Origin: DATBDM01 sp036269915
Lineage (GTDB): Bacteria; Actinomycetota; Thermoleophilia; Solirubrobacterales; Solirubrobacteraceae
Length of the DNA: 5,058 nucleotides
Assembly: GCA_036269915.1 (NCBI GenBank)
Contig: DATBDM010000035.1
Location: forward strand, 1-5,058
Direction of reading: 5' to 3'
The notes below the pieces were generated by a model. That model was given only the letters and a program-made list of their open reading frames with translations. It had not been told where the DNA came from and ran no database searches. The position numbers and the translations under genes are program-made. Positions 1 through 5,058 of the stretch are shown piece by piece. Within the stretch, counting starts at the first letter, position 1; every line of letters starts with the position of its first letter.

Positions 1-378
1 GGCACCGGCCCGGTCGTGTCGATCTCCGGCGACGGCGGCTTCCTCTACGCCTGCGGTGAGCTCGCCACGGTCGCCCAGGACGCGGTGCCGCTGACCGCGG
101 TCGTGGTCGACGACGGCGGCTACGGGATGCTGCGCTACGACCAGGACACGTCGGGCGAGGCGCGTTACGGCGTCGACCTCGTCACCCCGGACTTCGCCGC
201 GCTCGCCGCGAGCTTCGGCGTCCGGGCCGAGACCGTCGACGGGCTCGAGGACGAGTTCGGCGAGGCGCTCGCCGCCCACGTCGCCGACCCGGATCCGTCC
301 CTGCTCGTGGCGCGCACGCCGGAGCCACTGATCCCGCCGCCGAACACGTCGCCGAACTGGTACCGGCGGCGGCGATGA
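1..378 (+). CDS. Thiamine-diphosphate-dependent enzyme, C-terminal part (acetolactate synthase-like)
   Basis: The open frame enters from the left edge, so only the last 125 residues are visible. They form the C-terminal TPP-binding domain of the acetolactate synthase / benzoylformate decarboxylase / pyruvate decarboxylase superfamily. These cytoplasmic enzymes use TPP and a divalent metal to decarboxylate or ligate 2-oxo acids. The cofactor motif starts with GDGG at visible residues 10-13, whose Asp11 is the expected metal ligand, and ends at DDGGYGMLR (37-45). The spacing from Asp11 to residue 38 equals that between the two metal ligands of benzoylformate decarboxylase, but residue 38 is Asp instead of the usual Asn. 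The proline-rich ending PPPNTSPNWYRRRR is, from memory, typical of uncharacterised actinobacterial TPP enzymes. The substrate cannot be assigned because the N-terminal and central domains are missing. The stop overlaps the ATG of the next small gene (ATGA), which suggests translational coupling. Confidence 0.9.
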   Translation, partial: GTGPVVSISGDGGFLYACGELATVAQDAVPLTAVVVDDGGYGMLRYDQDTSGEARYGVDLVTPDFAALAASFGVRAETVDGLEDEFGEALAAHVADPDPSLLVARTPEPLIPPPNTSPNWYRRRR

Positions 379-643
379 CCGAGGTCGCGCGTCGGGCTCC
401 AGGACACGCCGCCGCTCGCCGCCGGCATCGCGCTCGCTTGCCGCCTGCAGGACGCGACGCCCGACGAGGAGGCCGCCGCCGCGCTGATCGGCAACGCGGC
501 GAAGGCGCTCGAGGGCATCGCCGCGATGGACGCGCTCGCTCGCGAATCCGGGCGCGGTGCTGCGCGACGGCGAGCTCGCCGGCGAGGCCGCGACGCCCGC
601 TCCCTGGCGGGGCGCCGAGCGGGCCGCGCTCACGGGGGTCTGA
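375..643 (+). pseudogene. Small unrecognised gene with two apparent frameshifts
   Basis: ATG at 375 overlaps the stop of the upstream TPP enzyme (ATGA), a classic coupled start, but no single frame carries a protein-like sequence from there to a stop. The coding signal runs in the ATG frame for about five codons (MTEVA). From about 388 to 540 it continues in the frame of the upstream gene, with segments such as RVGLQDTPPLAAGIALACRL and GNAAKALEGIAAMDAL. From about 542 it shifts again to read ANPGAVLRDGELAGEAATPA and ends at TGA 641-643. In each segment nearly all third codon positions are G or C, which supports the frame choice. The middle segment has no ATG, GTG or TTG before 526, so it cannot start on its own. 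Both shifts go the same way and would be repaired by restoring a GC dinucleotide or removing one base, giving about 90 residues. I do not recognise the family. The helical GNAAKAL segment faintly recalls amidohydrolase C-termini, but that is weak. It may be a decayed gene or a sequence with errors. Confidence 0.5.
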
Positions 644-647
644 CCCC
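635..647. repeat. 13-nt palindrome GGGGTCTGACCCC, copy 1
   Basis: GGGGTC (635-640) and GACCCC (642-647) are perfect inverted repeats around a single central T. The TGA at 641-643 that ends the small upstream gene lies inside the palindrome. The same core recurs, with one change in one arm and one base short in the other, in the hairpin at 4361-4403, so this looks like a dispersed repeat unit. There is no T-rich tract after it, so it is not a canonical intrinsic terminator. Confidence 0.6.
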
Positions 648-681
648 TCAAGGTCACCGGAGCCGCGCCGACCACCGGGAC

Positions 682-2658
682 GTGACCGGTCGCGACAACC
701 ATGACGCCTGGGCGCAGGAGATCCCGTCGGAGATCGCCTTCTGGCGCCATTACCTCGCCAGCCGCGGCGACCGCTGGCCGGAGGAGTTCGTGGAGCGCTT
801 CGACCCGGAGTCGGCCTTCGTCGGGCGCTTCGCGGAGCCCGCCGCCAGGCTCGACGGGCCGGTGGTGCGCCTGCTCGACGTCGGCGCCGGTCCGCTGACC
901 ACGGTCGGCAAGCGGCTGCCCGGCAAGGAGCTGATCGTCGAGGCCTGCGACCCCCTCGCGCCGGGCTACGACGCGCTGCTCGACGAGCTCGGGCTCGTGC
1001 CGCCGGTGCGCACCGTCGCCTGCGACGGCGAGAAGCTGCTCGAGCGCTACGCGCCGGAGTCCTTCGACGTCACCCACGCCCGCAACGCGATCGACCACGC
1101 CTACGACCCCTTCGCGGTGATCGCCGGCATGCTCGCCGTCACCCGGGCCGGCGGCTTCGTCGCCCTCGGGCACGAAACGAACGAGGCCGTGCGGGAGAGC
1201 TACGTCGGCTTCCACCAGTGGAACTTCGAGCGCGACCCGGCGGGAGCGTTCCTGATCTGGCATCCCGACGGCGTCGTCGACGTCAGCGGGCGGCTCGCGC
1301 CGCTGGCCACGATCGAGGTGCTGCTGACCGACGATGGCGGCTGGGCGGACGTGATCATCACCCGGCGCCCGGAGACGGCCGGGCTGTCGCCCGAGGCGAT
1401 CGCCGCGGCCGCCGGGCTGACCGCCGGGTTCGACCGACCCGTCGTCCGCGTCCACCGCGCCGGCGATCCGCTGCCGCCCGCCGCCGGGGAGGCGATGCTC
1501 GTCGCGTCGCTCGACGCCGGCGACGTCCTCCCCGCCGGCTTCGACGCCCGCCATCCGGCCGTCGGCGAGCTGGTCCTCGCCCGCGACGCCGTCGCGCTGG
1601 CGCTCCCGGGCGGCGGACGCCTCGTGCGCGCCCAGGAGTTGCGGAGCCCGCGAAGGGCATCCTCCCGGCCGTGCGTCGTGGTGGTGCTCGGTTTCCACCG
1701 GTCCGGCACGTCGATGACCACCGAGCTGCTGCACCGGCTCGGCGCACACGTCGGCCCGCTCGACGGCCTGCTCGCCGCCGACGCGCTCGACAACCCGCGC
1801 GGCTACTGGGAGCCCCGCCGGCTGATCGAGCTCAACGACCAGCTGCTCGCGGCGCTGGGCGGCAGTGCCATCGACCCGCCGCGGCTCGACGCCGGGTGGC
1901 AGCGCGACCCGTCGCTGGACATGCTCCGGCGCGAGGCCGCCGCGTGGCTGGCGAGCACGTTCGGCGAGGCGCCGGTCTGGGCGCTGAAGGATCCCCGGCT
2001 GTGCCTCACCCTGCCCTTCTGGCAGGAGCTGCTCGCCGAGCACACCGACGACGTCCGCTACGTGCTCTGCCTGCGCAGCCCCGTCGAGACCGCCGCCTCG
2101 CTTCTGCGCCGCCCCTACGACCCGCCGCTCGCCGCCGCCGAGTGGGGCGAGCAGTGGCTCGCGCACATCGGCGCGGCGCTCGCCGCGACGCGCGGGGCGC
2201 CGCGCCTGCTCGTCGCCTACGACGACCTGCTGCGCGAGGACGCCGAAGAGGCCGCGCGCCTCGCCGACTTCGCGGGCCTCCCGCGCGATCGGGCCGCGAG
2301 CGCCGCCGCGATCGAGCCCGGCCTGCGCCACCACACCGGCTCGCTCGTCGCCACCGCCGAGGACGACGGCATCTCCGCCGCCGCCCGCGGCGCCTACCTC
2401 GTGTTGCTGGCCGCCGCGCGCGTCCGCCGCGCCGGCGAGGCGTCCGCGCTCGCGGAGGCGCTGGAGGCGATGGCCGTCGAGCACGCCCGCGCGCCGCGCG
2501 CGACCGCCGCGACCGAGCCGCCCCTGCGCGGCGCGCTGGTCGACGCGCTCGGCGAGCTCCAGCTCGCGGACCGGTCGATCGAGGTCCTGCGCGAGCAGGC
2601 CGAGGCGCACCGGCGTCAGGCCACCGCGCTGCAGGCGCGGCTGGCCGACGCGCGCTGA
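682..2658 (+). CDS. Methyltransferase-sulfotransferase fusion protein
   Basis: This is a 658-residue cytoplasmic fusion with no signal peptide or membrane segment. I chose GTG 682 because convincing methyltransferase sequence begins there (TGRDNHDAWAQEIPSEIAFW). The frame is open further upstream to ATG 526, but that stretch is Arg-rich shadow sequence. Residues about 1-229 are a class I SAM-dependent methyltransferase: motif I LLDVGAGP (64-71), the acidic post-I region EACDP (87-91), SFDVTHARNAIDH (127-139), then GG and GHETNEAV before HQWNF (178-182). Residues about 230-333 are a linker I do not recognise. Residues about 334-555 are a sulfotransferase: the 5'-phosphosulfate loop GFHRSGTS (337-344), WALKDPRL (433-440) and the 3'-phosphate-binding CLRSPVETAASL (463-474). 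Residues about 618-658 form a short charged coiled coil. Known families imply methyl transfer from SAM and sulfate transfer from PAPS, probably onto a surface glycan or lipid; the acceptor is inferred. It starts 38 nt after the preceding stop with a poor ribosome-binding site, so it may depend on upstream translation. Confidence 0.88.
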   Translation: MTGRDNHDAWAQEIPSEIAFWRHYLASRGDRWPEEFVERFDPESAFVGRFAEPAARLDGPVVRLLDVGAGPLTTVGKRLPGKELIVEACDPLAPGYDALLDELGLVPPVRTVACDGEKLLERYAPESFDVTHARNAIDHAYDPFAVIAGMLAVTRAGGFVALGHETNEAVRESYVGFHQWNFERDPAGAFLIWHPDGVVDVSGRLAPLATIEVLLTDDGGWADVIITRRPETAGLSPEAIAAAAGLTAGFDRPVVRVHRAGDPLPPAAGEAMLVASLDAGDVLPAGFDARHPAVGELVLARDAVALALPGGGRLVRAQELRSPRRASSRPCVVVVLGFHRSGTSMTTELLHRLGAHVGPLDGLLAADALDNPRGYWEPRRLIELNDQLLAALGGSAIDPPRLDAGWQRDPSLDMLRREAAAWLASTFGEAPVWALKDPRLCLTLPFWQELLAEHTDDVRYVLCLRSPVETAASLLRRPYDPPLAAAEWGEQWLAHIGAALAATRGAPRLLVAYDDLLREDAEEAARLADFAGLPRDRAASAAAIEPGLRHHTGSLVATAEDDGISAAARGAYLVLLAAARVRRAGEASALAEALEAMAVEHARAPRATAATEPPLRGALVDALGELQLADRSIEVLREQAEAHRRQATALQARLADAR

Positions 2659-2673
2659 GCCCGGCGTCAGGCG

Positions 2674-2687
2674 GCGCGCCGGCGCGC
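2674..2687. other. Perfect 14-nt GC palindrome GCGCGCCGGCGCGC
   Basis: Each half (2674-2680 and 2681-2687) is the exact reverse complement of the other. It lies 15 nt after the stop of the fusion gene and directly before TTGCGC at 2688. It could be a stem contributing to transcript termination, although it lacks a T tract and a loop, or a dimeric operator next to a promoter. In DNA this rich in GC, a chance palindrome of this length is possible. Confidence 0.35.
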
Positions 2688-2716
2688 TTGCGCGGTCCGC
2701 CGCCGGGTGATAGCCA
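2688..2716 (+). promoter_or_regulatory. Candidate promoter for the first hydrolase
   Basis: TTGCGC (2688-2693) is followed after 17 nt by TAGCCA (2711-2716), a loose match to actinobacterial -35 and -10 elements. The run GGGTGATAGCCAT (2705-2717) is unusually AT-containing for this window. The same CGCTTGCGC block appears upstream of the second hydrolase at 4403-4411, which supports a shared regulatory role. The match to consensus is weak and no start site is known. Confidence 0.3.
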
Positions 2717-2736
2717 TCCTCGTCTCACATCTCCAC

Positions 2737-2747
2737 GGGAGGGGAAG
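2737..2747 (+). promoter_or_regulatory. Strong Shine-Dalgarno sequence for the first hydrolase
   Basis: The sequence GGGAGGGGAAG lies directly upstream of ATG 2748. The GGAGG core (2738-2742) is 5 nt from the start codon, a suitable spacing. It fixes the start at 2748 in a frame that is otherwise open far upstream. CTCC at 2731-2734 could pair with GGAG at 2738-2741, so weak masking of the site is possible. Confidence 0.75.
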
Positions 2748-4349
2748 ATGCTCACACGACGTCCCGCGCTGGCCGCCATCTTGGCGTGCGCGGTCACCGC
2801 GATCGGCGCTCCGGCGGCCGTCGCCAAGTCCGGGCCGAGCGCGCCCGAGCTGAACTGGAAGCCGTGCGGCACGGCGCCGAACGTGACGTGCACGACGGCC
2901 GCCGTCCCGGCCGACTACGACAAGCCGAAGGGCAGGACGTACTCGCTCTTCGTCGCGAAGTCGCCCGCGACCGATCCGGCGCACCGGATCGGCTCGCTGT
3001 TCATCAACTTCGGCGGCCCCGGGGGCACGACCGCCGACCGCTTCGAGGCGCGCGGCCAGAGCTACTTCCCCGGGCTCAACAAGCGCTTCGACATCATCGG
3101 GATGGACCCGCGGGGGGTCGGCCAGAGCACGCCGTCGATCGACTGCAAGGCCAACCAGGAGACGCTGGGCATCTACAGCCAGCCGTTCACCACGCCGGAG
3201 AACCTGGACGTCGACGCGCTGCTGGGCAAGGACCGCGCGTACATCCGCCAGTGCGTGCGGCTCAACGGCGACCTGCTCGAGCACGTCTCGACCGCCAACG
3301 TCGCGCGGGACATCGACCTGCTGCGCCAGTCGCTCGGCGAGTCGAAGATCACCTACTTCGGCTTCTCCTACGGCACGTTCCTGGGCTCGACCTACGCGAA
3401 CCTGTTCCCGAGCCACTACCGGGCGATGGTGCTCGACGGGCCGGTCGACGCCGACGCGTACATCAACGACCCGCAGCGCGACCTCGCGGCGCAGACCTCG
3501 GGCTTCGAGCGGGCGCTCGGCCGCTTCCTCGCCGCCTGCGCGCACGACACGGCGGCCTGCCGCGGCTTCGGCGCGACGAGCGGCGACCCCTGGGACGAGT
3601 TCGACCAGCTGGTCGATCGCCTGGACGCCCACCCGGCGGCGACGTCGGACGGGCGCACGCTCGACGGCGACGATGCCCGGGCCGGCACCGCGGTCGCGCT
3701 CTACAACAAGCGCAACTGGCCGACGCTCGCACAGGCGCTGCAGAACGCGGACACGGGCAGCCCGGACCTGATGCGCGCCCTCGCGGACGCGTTCTACGGC
3801 CGCAACGACGACGGGACCTACGACCCCGCCGGCGACCGCTACTTCACGATCGGGGCGACCGAGCAGCGCTACCCGAGGCAGCTGCGCTCCTACCTGCGCG
3901 CGGGCGCGCAGTCGTGGGACCAGCACGAGCACTTCTCGTTCAACAACGGCTACAACGAGCTCAACTACGGGCTCTCGCCGGCACATGACCGGGACGCGTT
4001 CGACGGTCCGTGGCGGCTGGCCGGCTCGGCAGTGACGCCGCTCGTCGTCGCGACGACGTACGACCCCGCGACGCCGTACCACGGCGCGCGCAACCTCGTG
4101 CGCGAGCTGGGCAACGCCCGCATGATCACCATGCGCGGCGACGGGCACACCGCCTATGGGAGCAACTCGGCCTGCATCAACGCGGCGGTCGAGGGCTACC
4201 TCGAGCAGGGGACGCTGCCCCCGGCGGGCACGCAGTGCAAGCAGGCCGTGCCGTTCGCCGCGCCCGCGCCGGCCGCGAGCGCCGCGAGCCGACGGGCGGC
4301 GACACCCGCGGCGGTGCGCCGGATGCAGCTGCACGTGCGGCCCTACTGA
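2748..4349 (+). CDS. Secreted alpha/beta hydrolase, tripeptidyl aminopeptidase-like (S33, TAP C-terminal domain)
   Basis: This is a complete 533-residue gene whose start is set by a strong Shine-Dalgarno sequence. Residues 1-26 are a Sec signal peptide: basic LTRR, a hydrophobic Ala-rich core, then cleavage after AVA (24-26). The mature protein is an alpha/beta hydrolase of the actinobacterial Tap / SlpD / SlpE group, known for releasing N-terminal peptides or acting as proline-type peptidases outside the cell. The oxyanion loop is NFGGPGG (87-93), followed by MDPRGVGQS. The nucleophile is Ser207 in GFSYG (205-209), the acid is probably Asp439 in TYDPATP, and the base is His467 in GDGHTAYG. 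The cap domain lies between about 220 and 425, and the last part matches the TAP C-terminal domain. Cys40, 48, 133 and 169 are conserved in the next gene, and Cys497 closes the domain. An Ala/Pro/Arg-rich tail of 36 residues (498-533) follows. Substrate preference is not readable, and an esterase role is possible. It is a tandem paralogue of the next gene. Confidence 0.92.
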   Translation: MLTRRPALAAILACAVTAIGAPAAVAKSGPSAPELNWKPCGTAPNVTCTTAAVPADYDKPKGRTYSLFVAKSPATDPAHRIGSLFINFGGPGGTTADRFEARGQSYFPGLNKRFDIIGMDPRGVGQSTPSIDCKANQETLGIYSQPFTTPENLDVDALLGKDRAYIRQCVRLNGDLLEHVSTANVARDIDLLRQSLGESKITYFGFSYGTFLGSTYANLFPSHYRAMVLDGPVDADAYINDPQRDLAAQTSGFERALGRFLAACAHDTAACRGFGATSGDPWDEFDQLVDRLDAHPAATSDGRTLDGDDARAGTAVALYNKRNWPTLAQALQNADTGSPDLMRALADAFYGRNDDGTYDPAGDRYFTIGATEQRYPRQLRSYLRAGAQSWDQHEHFSFNNGYNELNYGLSPAHDRDAFDGPWRLAGSAVTPLVVATTYDPATPYHGARNLVRELGNARMITMRGDGHTAYGSNSACINAAVEGYLEQGTLPPAGTQCKQAVPFAAPAPAASAASRRAATPAAVRRMQLHVRPY

Positions 4350-4360
4350 GCCCCGCGCAC

Positions 4361-4403
4361 GGGTCAGACCCCACGAGTCGATGCGACTCGGGGGTCTGGC
4401 CCC
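4361..4403. repeat. 43-nt nested inverted repeat / hairpin (copy 2 of the GGGGTC..GACCCC motif)
   Basis: The left arm (4361-4380) pairs with the right arm (4384-4402) around an ATG loop (4381-4383). By hand I count 18 Watson-Crick pairs, one G-T pair (4364/4399) and one bulged A (4373). The inner stem is CGAGTCG / CGACTCG. Each outer arm is itself a palindrome: GGGTCAGACCC (4361-4371, exact) and GGGGTCTGGCCCC (4391-4403, one mismatch). The element could therefore fold as one long or two short hairpins. It lies 11 nt after the stop of the first hydrolase and before the second. It may end transcription of the first gene, but there is no T tract. The nested palindrome plus the related copy at 635-647 suggests a REP-like dispersed element. 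Confidence 0.7.
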
Positions 4404-4434
4404 GCTTGCGCCGCCCGCCCCGCTCCGGTGAGAT
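4403..4434 (+). promoter_or_regulatory. Candidate leader/promoter of the second hydrolase
   Basis: The block CGCTTGCGC (4403-4411) matches CGCTTGCGC upstream of the first hydrolase (2685-2693), and both are followed by C/G-rich sequence and a GGTGA run. TTGCGC (4406-4411) with TGAGAT (4429-4434) 17 nt later is a possible but poor -35/-10 pair. GGTGAG (4427-4432) may also serve as a weak Shine-Dalgarno sequence, although it is 12 nt from ATG 4445. The shared block may be a remnant of the duplication that also copied the upstream region. Confidence 0.25.
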
Positions 4435-4444
4435 GCGGCGCACG

Positions 4445-5058
4445 ATGTCCTTCCGCCGACCCGCGCTGGCCGCCCTGGCCGCCTGCGCCCTCAGCGCAGC
4501 CGCCGCCCCGGCCGCCCTCGCCGCGCCCCGGCTCCACTGGAGCCGCTGCGGGCGGGCGGCCCATGTGGTCTGCACGCGCGTCGCCGTGCCGGCCGACTAC
4601 GACGCCGCGGGCGGCGCGCGATACTCGCTGTTCGTCGCCCGCTCGCCCGCGACCGAGAGGGCGAGGCGGATCGGGTCCCTGTTCATCAACTTCGGCGGCC
4701 CCGGGGGCACGACCGCCGACGAGTTCGAGGCGGAGGGGGCGAAGCTCTTCCCCCGCCTCAACCGCCGCTTCGACATCGTCGCGATGGACCCGCGCGGGGT
4801 CGGGCAGAGCCGGCCGGCGATCGACTGCAAGGTCGACCAGGAGACGCGGGGCATCTACGCGGAGCCGTTCACCCGGCCAGCGAGCGCCGACGTCGACGCG
4901 CTCCTCGCCAGGGCGCGGGCGTACGTCGACCGCTGCGTGCAGCTCGACGGCGACGTGCTCCGGCACGTCTCGACGGCGAACGTCGCGCGCGACATCGACC
5001 TGCTGCGGCGCGCGCTCGGAGAGCGGCGGATCACGTACTTCGGCTACTCCTACGGCAC
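4445..5058 (+). CDS. Second secreted TAP-like alpha/beta hydrolase, N-terminal part (tandem paralogue)
   Basis: The gene runs off the right edge; 204 codons are visible. ATG 4445 aligns exactly with the start of the preceding hydrolase (MSFRRPALAAL against MLTRRPALAAI). An in-frame ATG at 4433 would add MRRT, but it abuts the only GGTGAG and has no spaced ribosome-binding site. Residues 1-26 form a Sec signal peptide ending ALA. The mature part begins APRLHW, five residues shorter than the paralogue there and otherwise gap-free. The oxyanion loop NFGGPGG is at 82-88, MDPRGVGQS follows, and the nucleophile is Ser202 in GYSYG (200-204), right at the edge. Cys35, 43, 128 and 164 match the paralogue's cysteines. 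By hand I count about 119 identities in 169 aligned residues (about 70%). The Asp and His of the triad lie beyond the window, so activity is inferred. It is probably an extracellular peptidase or esterase with a related but diverged specificity. Confidence 0.9.
   Translation, partial: MSFRRPALAALAACALSAAAAPAALAAPRLHWSRCGRAAHVVCTRVAVPADYDAAGGARYSLFVARSPATERARRIGSLFINFGGPGGTTADEFEAEGAKLFPRLNRRFDIVAMDPRGVGQSRPAIDCKVDQETRGIYAEPFTRPASADVDALLARARAYVDRCVQLDGDVLRHVSTANVARDIDLLRRALGERRITYFGYSYG

Noticed and set aside
526..681. N-terminal extension of the fusion protein from ATG 526
   Set aside because: From 541 to 681 this frame reads Arg-rich low-complexity sequence, while the GC3-rich coding signal there is in another frame up to the TGA at 641. 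Methyltransferase-like sequence begins at GTG 682.
375..704. Uninterrupted 109-residue frame from ATG 375
   Set aside because: After about five codons the translation becomes Arg/Pro/Gly-rich shadow sequence; the plausible coding signal moves to other frames.
1218..2747. Long upstream part of the frame that contains the first hydrolase
   Set aside because: It is an Arg/Ala-rich out-of-frame shadow of the fusion gene. The hydrolase has its own Shine-Dalgarno sequence, start and signal peptide at 2748.
2748..2780. Twin-arginine export signal (TRRPAL)
   Set aside because: Only the RR pair fits. The following Phe/Leu-Lys positions do not match, and the paralogue changes the preceding residue.
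2667..4334. 555-codon open frame on the minus strand opposite the first hydrolase
   Set aside because: Long antisense frames are expected opposite GC3-rich genes. The translation is Arg/Val/Ala-rich with no recognisable motif, while the plus strand encodes a complete catalytic triad.
4445..4486. Lipoprotein signal (LAAC at residues 11-14 of the second hydrolase, ILAC in the first)
   Set aside because: The hydrophobic stretch before Cys14 is too short and continues well past it. Both proteins have a clear AxA-type Sec site at 24-26.
4364..4966. 200-codon minus-strand frame opposite the second hydrolase
   Set aside because: It is the same kind of antisense shadow. It mirrors the shadow of the first paralogue and has no independent support.
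1..5058. CRISPR array, tRNA, rRNA, phage or toxin-antitoxin system
   Set aside because: I looked for regularly spaced repeats, tRNA-like cloverleaf ends and typical protein motifs and saw none. Intergenic spaces are under 100 nt.

Overview
The window is very GC-rich, and its genuine reading frames carry G or C at almost every third codon position. All genes read rightward. Together with long secreted TAP-type hydrolases, alanine-rich signal peptides and a methyltransferase-sulfotransferase fusion, this suggests a high-GC actinomycete. A soil Thermoleophilia lineage (Solirubrobacter/Conexibacter-like) is my best guess, but the sequence alone does not prove it.

Layout, left to right. (1) Positions 1-378 are the C-terminal end of a thiamine-diphosphate enzyme of the acetolactate synthase / benzoylformate decarboxylase superfamily. 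(2) An ATG overlaps its stop (ATGA at 375-378) and opens a small unrecognised gene, about 90 residues if repaired. Its coding signal changes frame twice before a TGA at 641-643, so it is a pseudogene or carries sequence errors. Its stop codon lies inside a 13-nt palindrome, GGGGTCTGACCCC. (3) Positions 682-2658 encode a 658-residue cytoplasmic fusion: an N-terminal SAM-dependent methyltransferase, an unrecognised linker, a PAPS-type sulfotransferase and a short C-terminal coiled coil. (4) After an 89-nt gap with a perfect GC palindrome and a strong Shine-Dalgarno sequence, positions 2748-4349 encode a complete 533-residue secreted alpha/beta hydrolase of the tripeptidyl aminopeptidase-like (S33/TAP) type. 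(5) A 95-nt gap holds a 43-nt hairpin whose arms repeat the palindrome seen at 635-647. (6) From 4445 to the window edge there is a second, tandem TAP-like hydrolase, about 70% identical to the first over the aligned mature part. It is cut just after its catalytic-serine motif.

Functionally I see three units. The TPP enzyme and small gene overlap and were probably co-transcribed. The methyltransferase-sulfotransferase fits tailoring of a cell-surface glycan or lipid, but its acceptor cannot be read from sequence. The two hydrolases are a tandem duplication that probably supplies extracellular peptidase or esterase activity. Each hydrolase has its own leader region, and both leaders contain a CGCTTGCGC block. 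I do not see a defence system, CRISPR array, tRNA, rRNA or intact mobile element. The least ordinary items are the shared palindromic repeat, the double frameshift, the fusion protein and the tandem paralogues. No gene-free stretch exceeds 300 bases.
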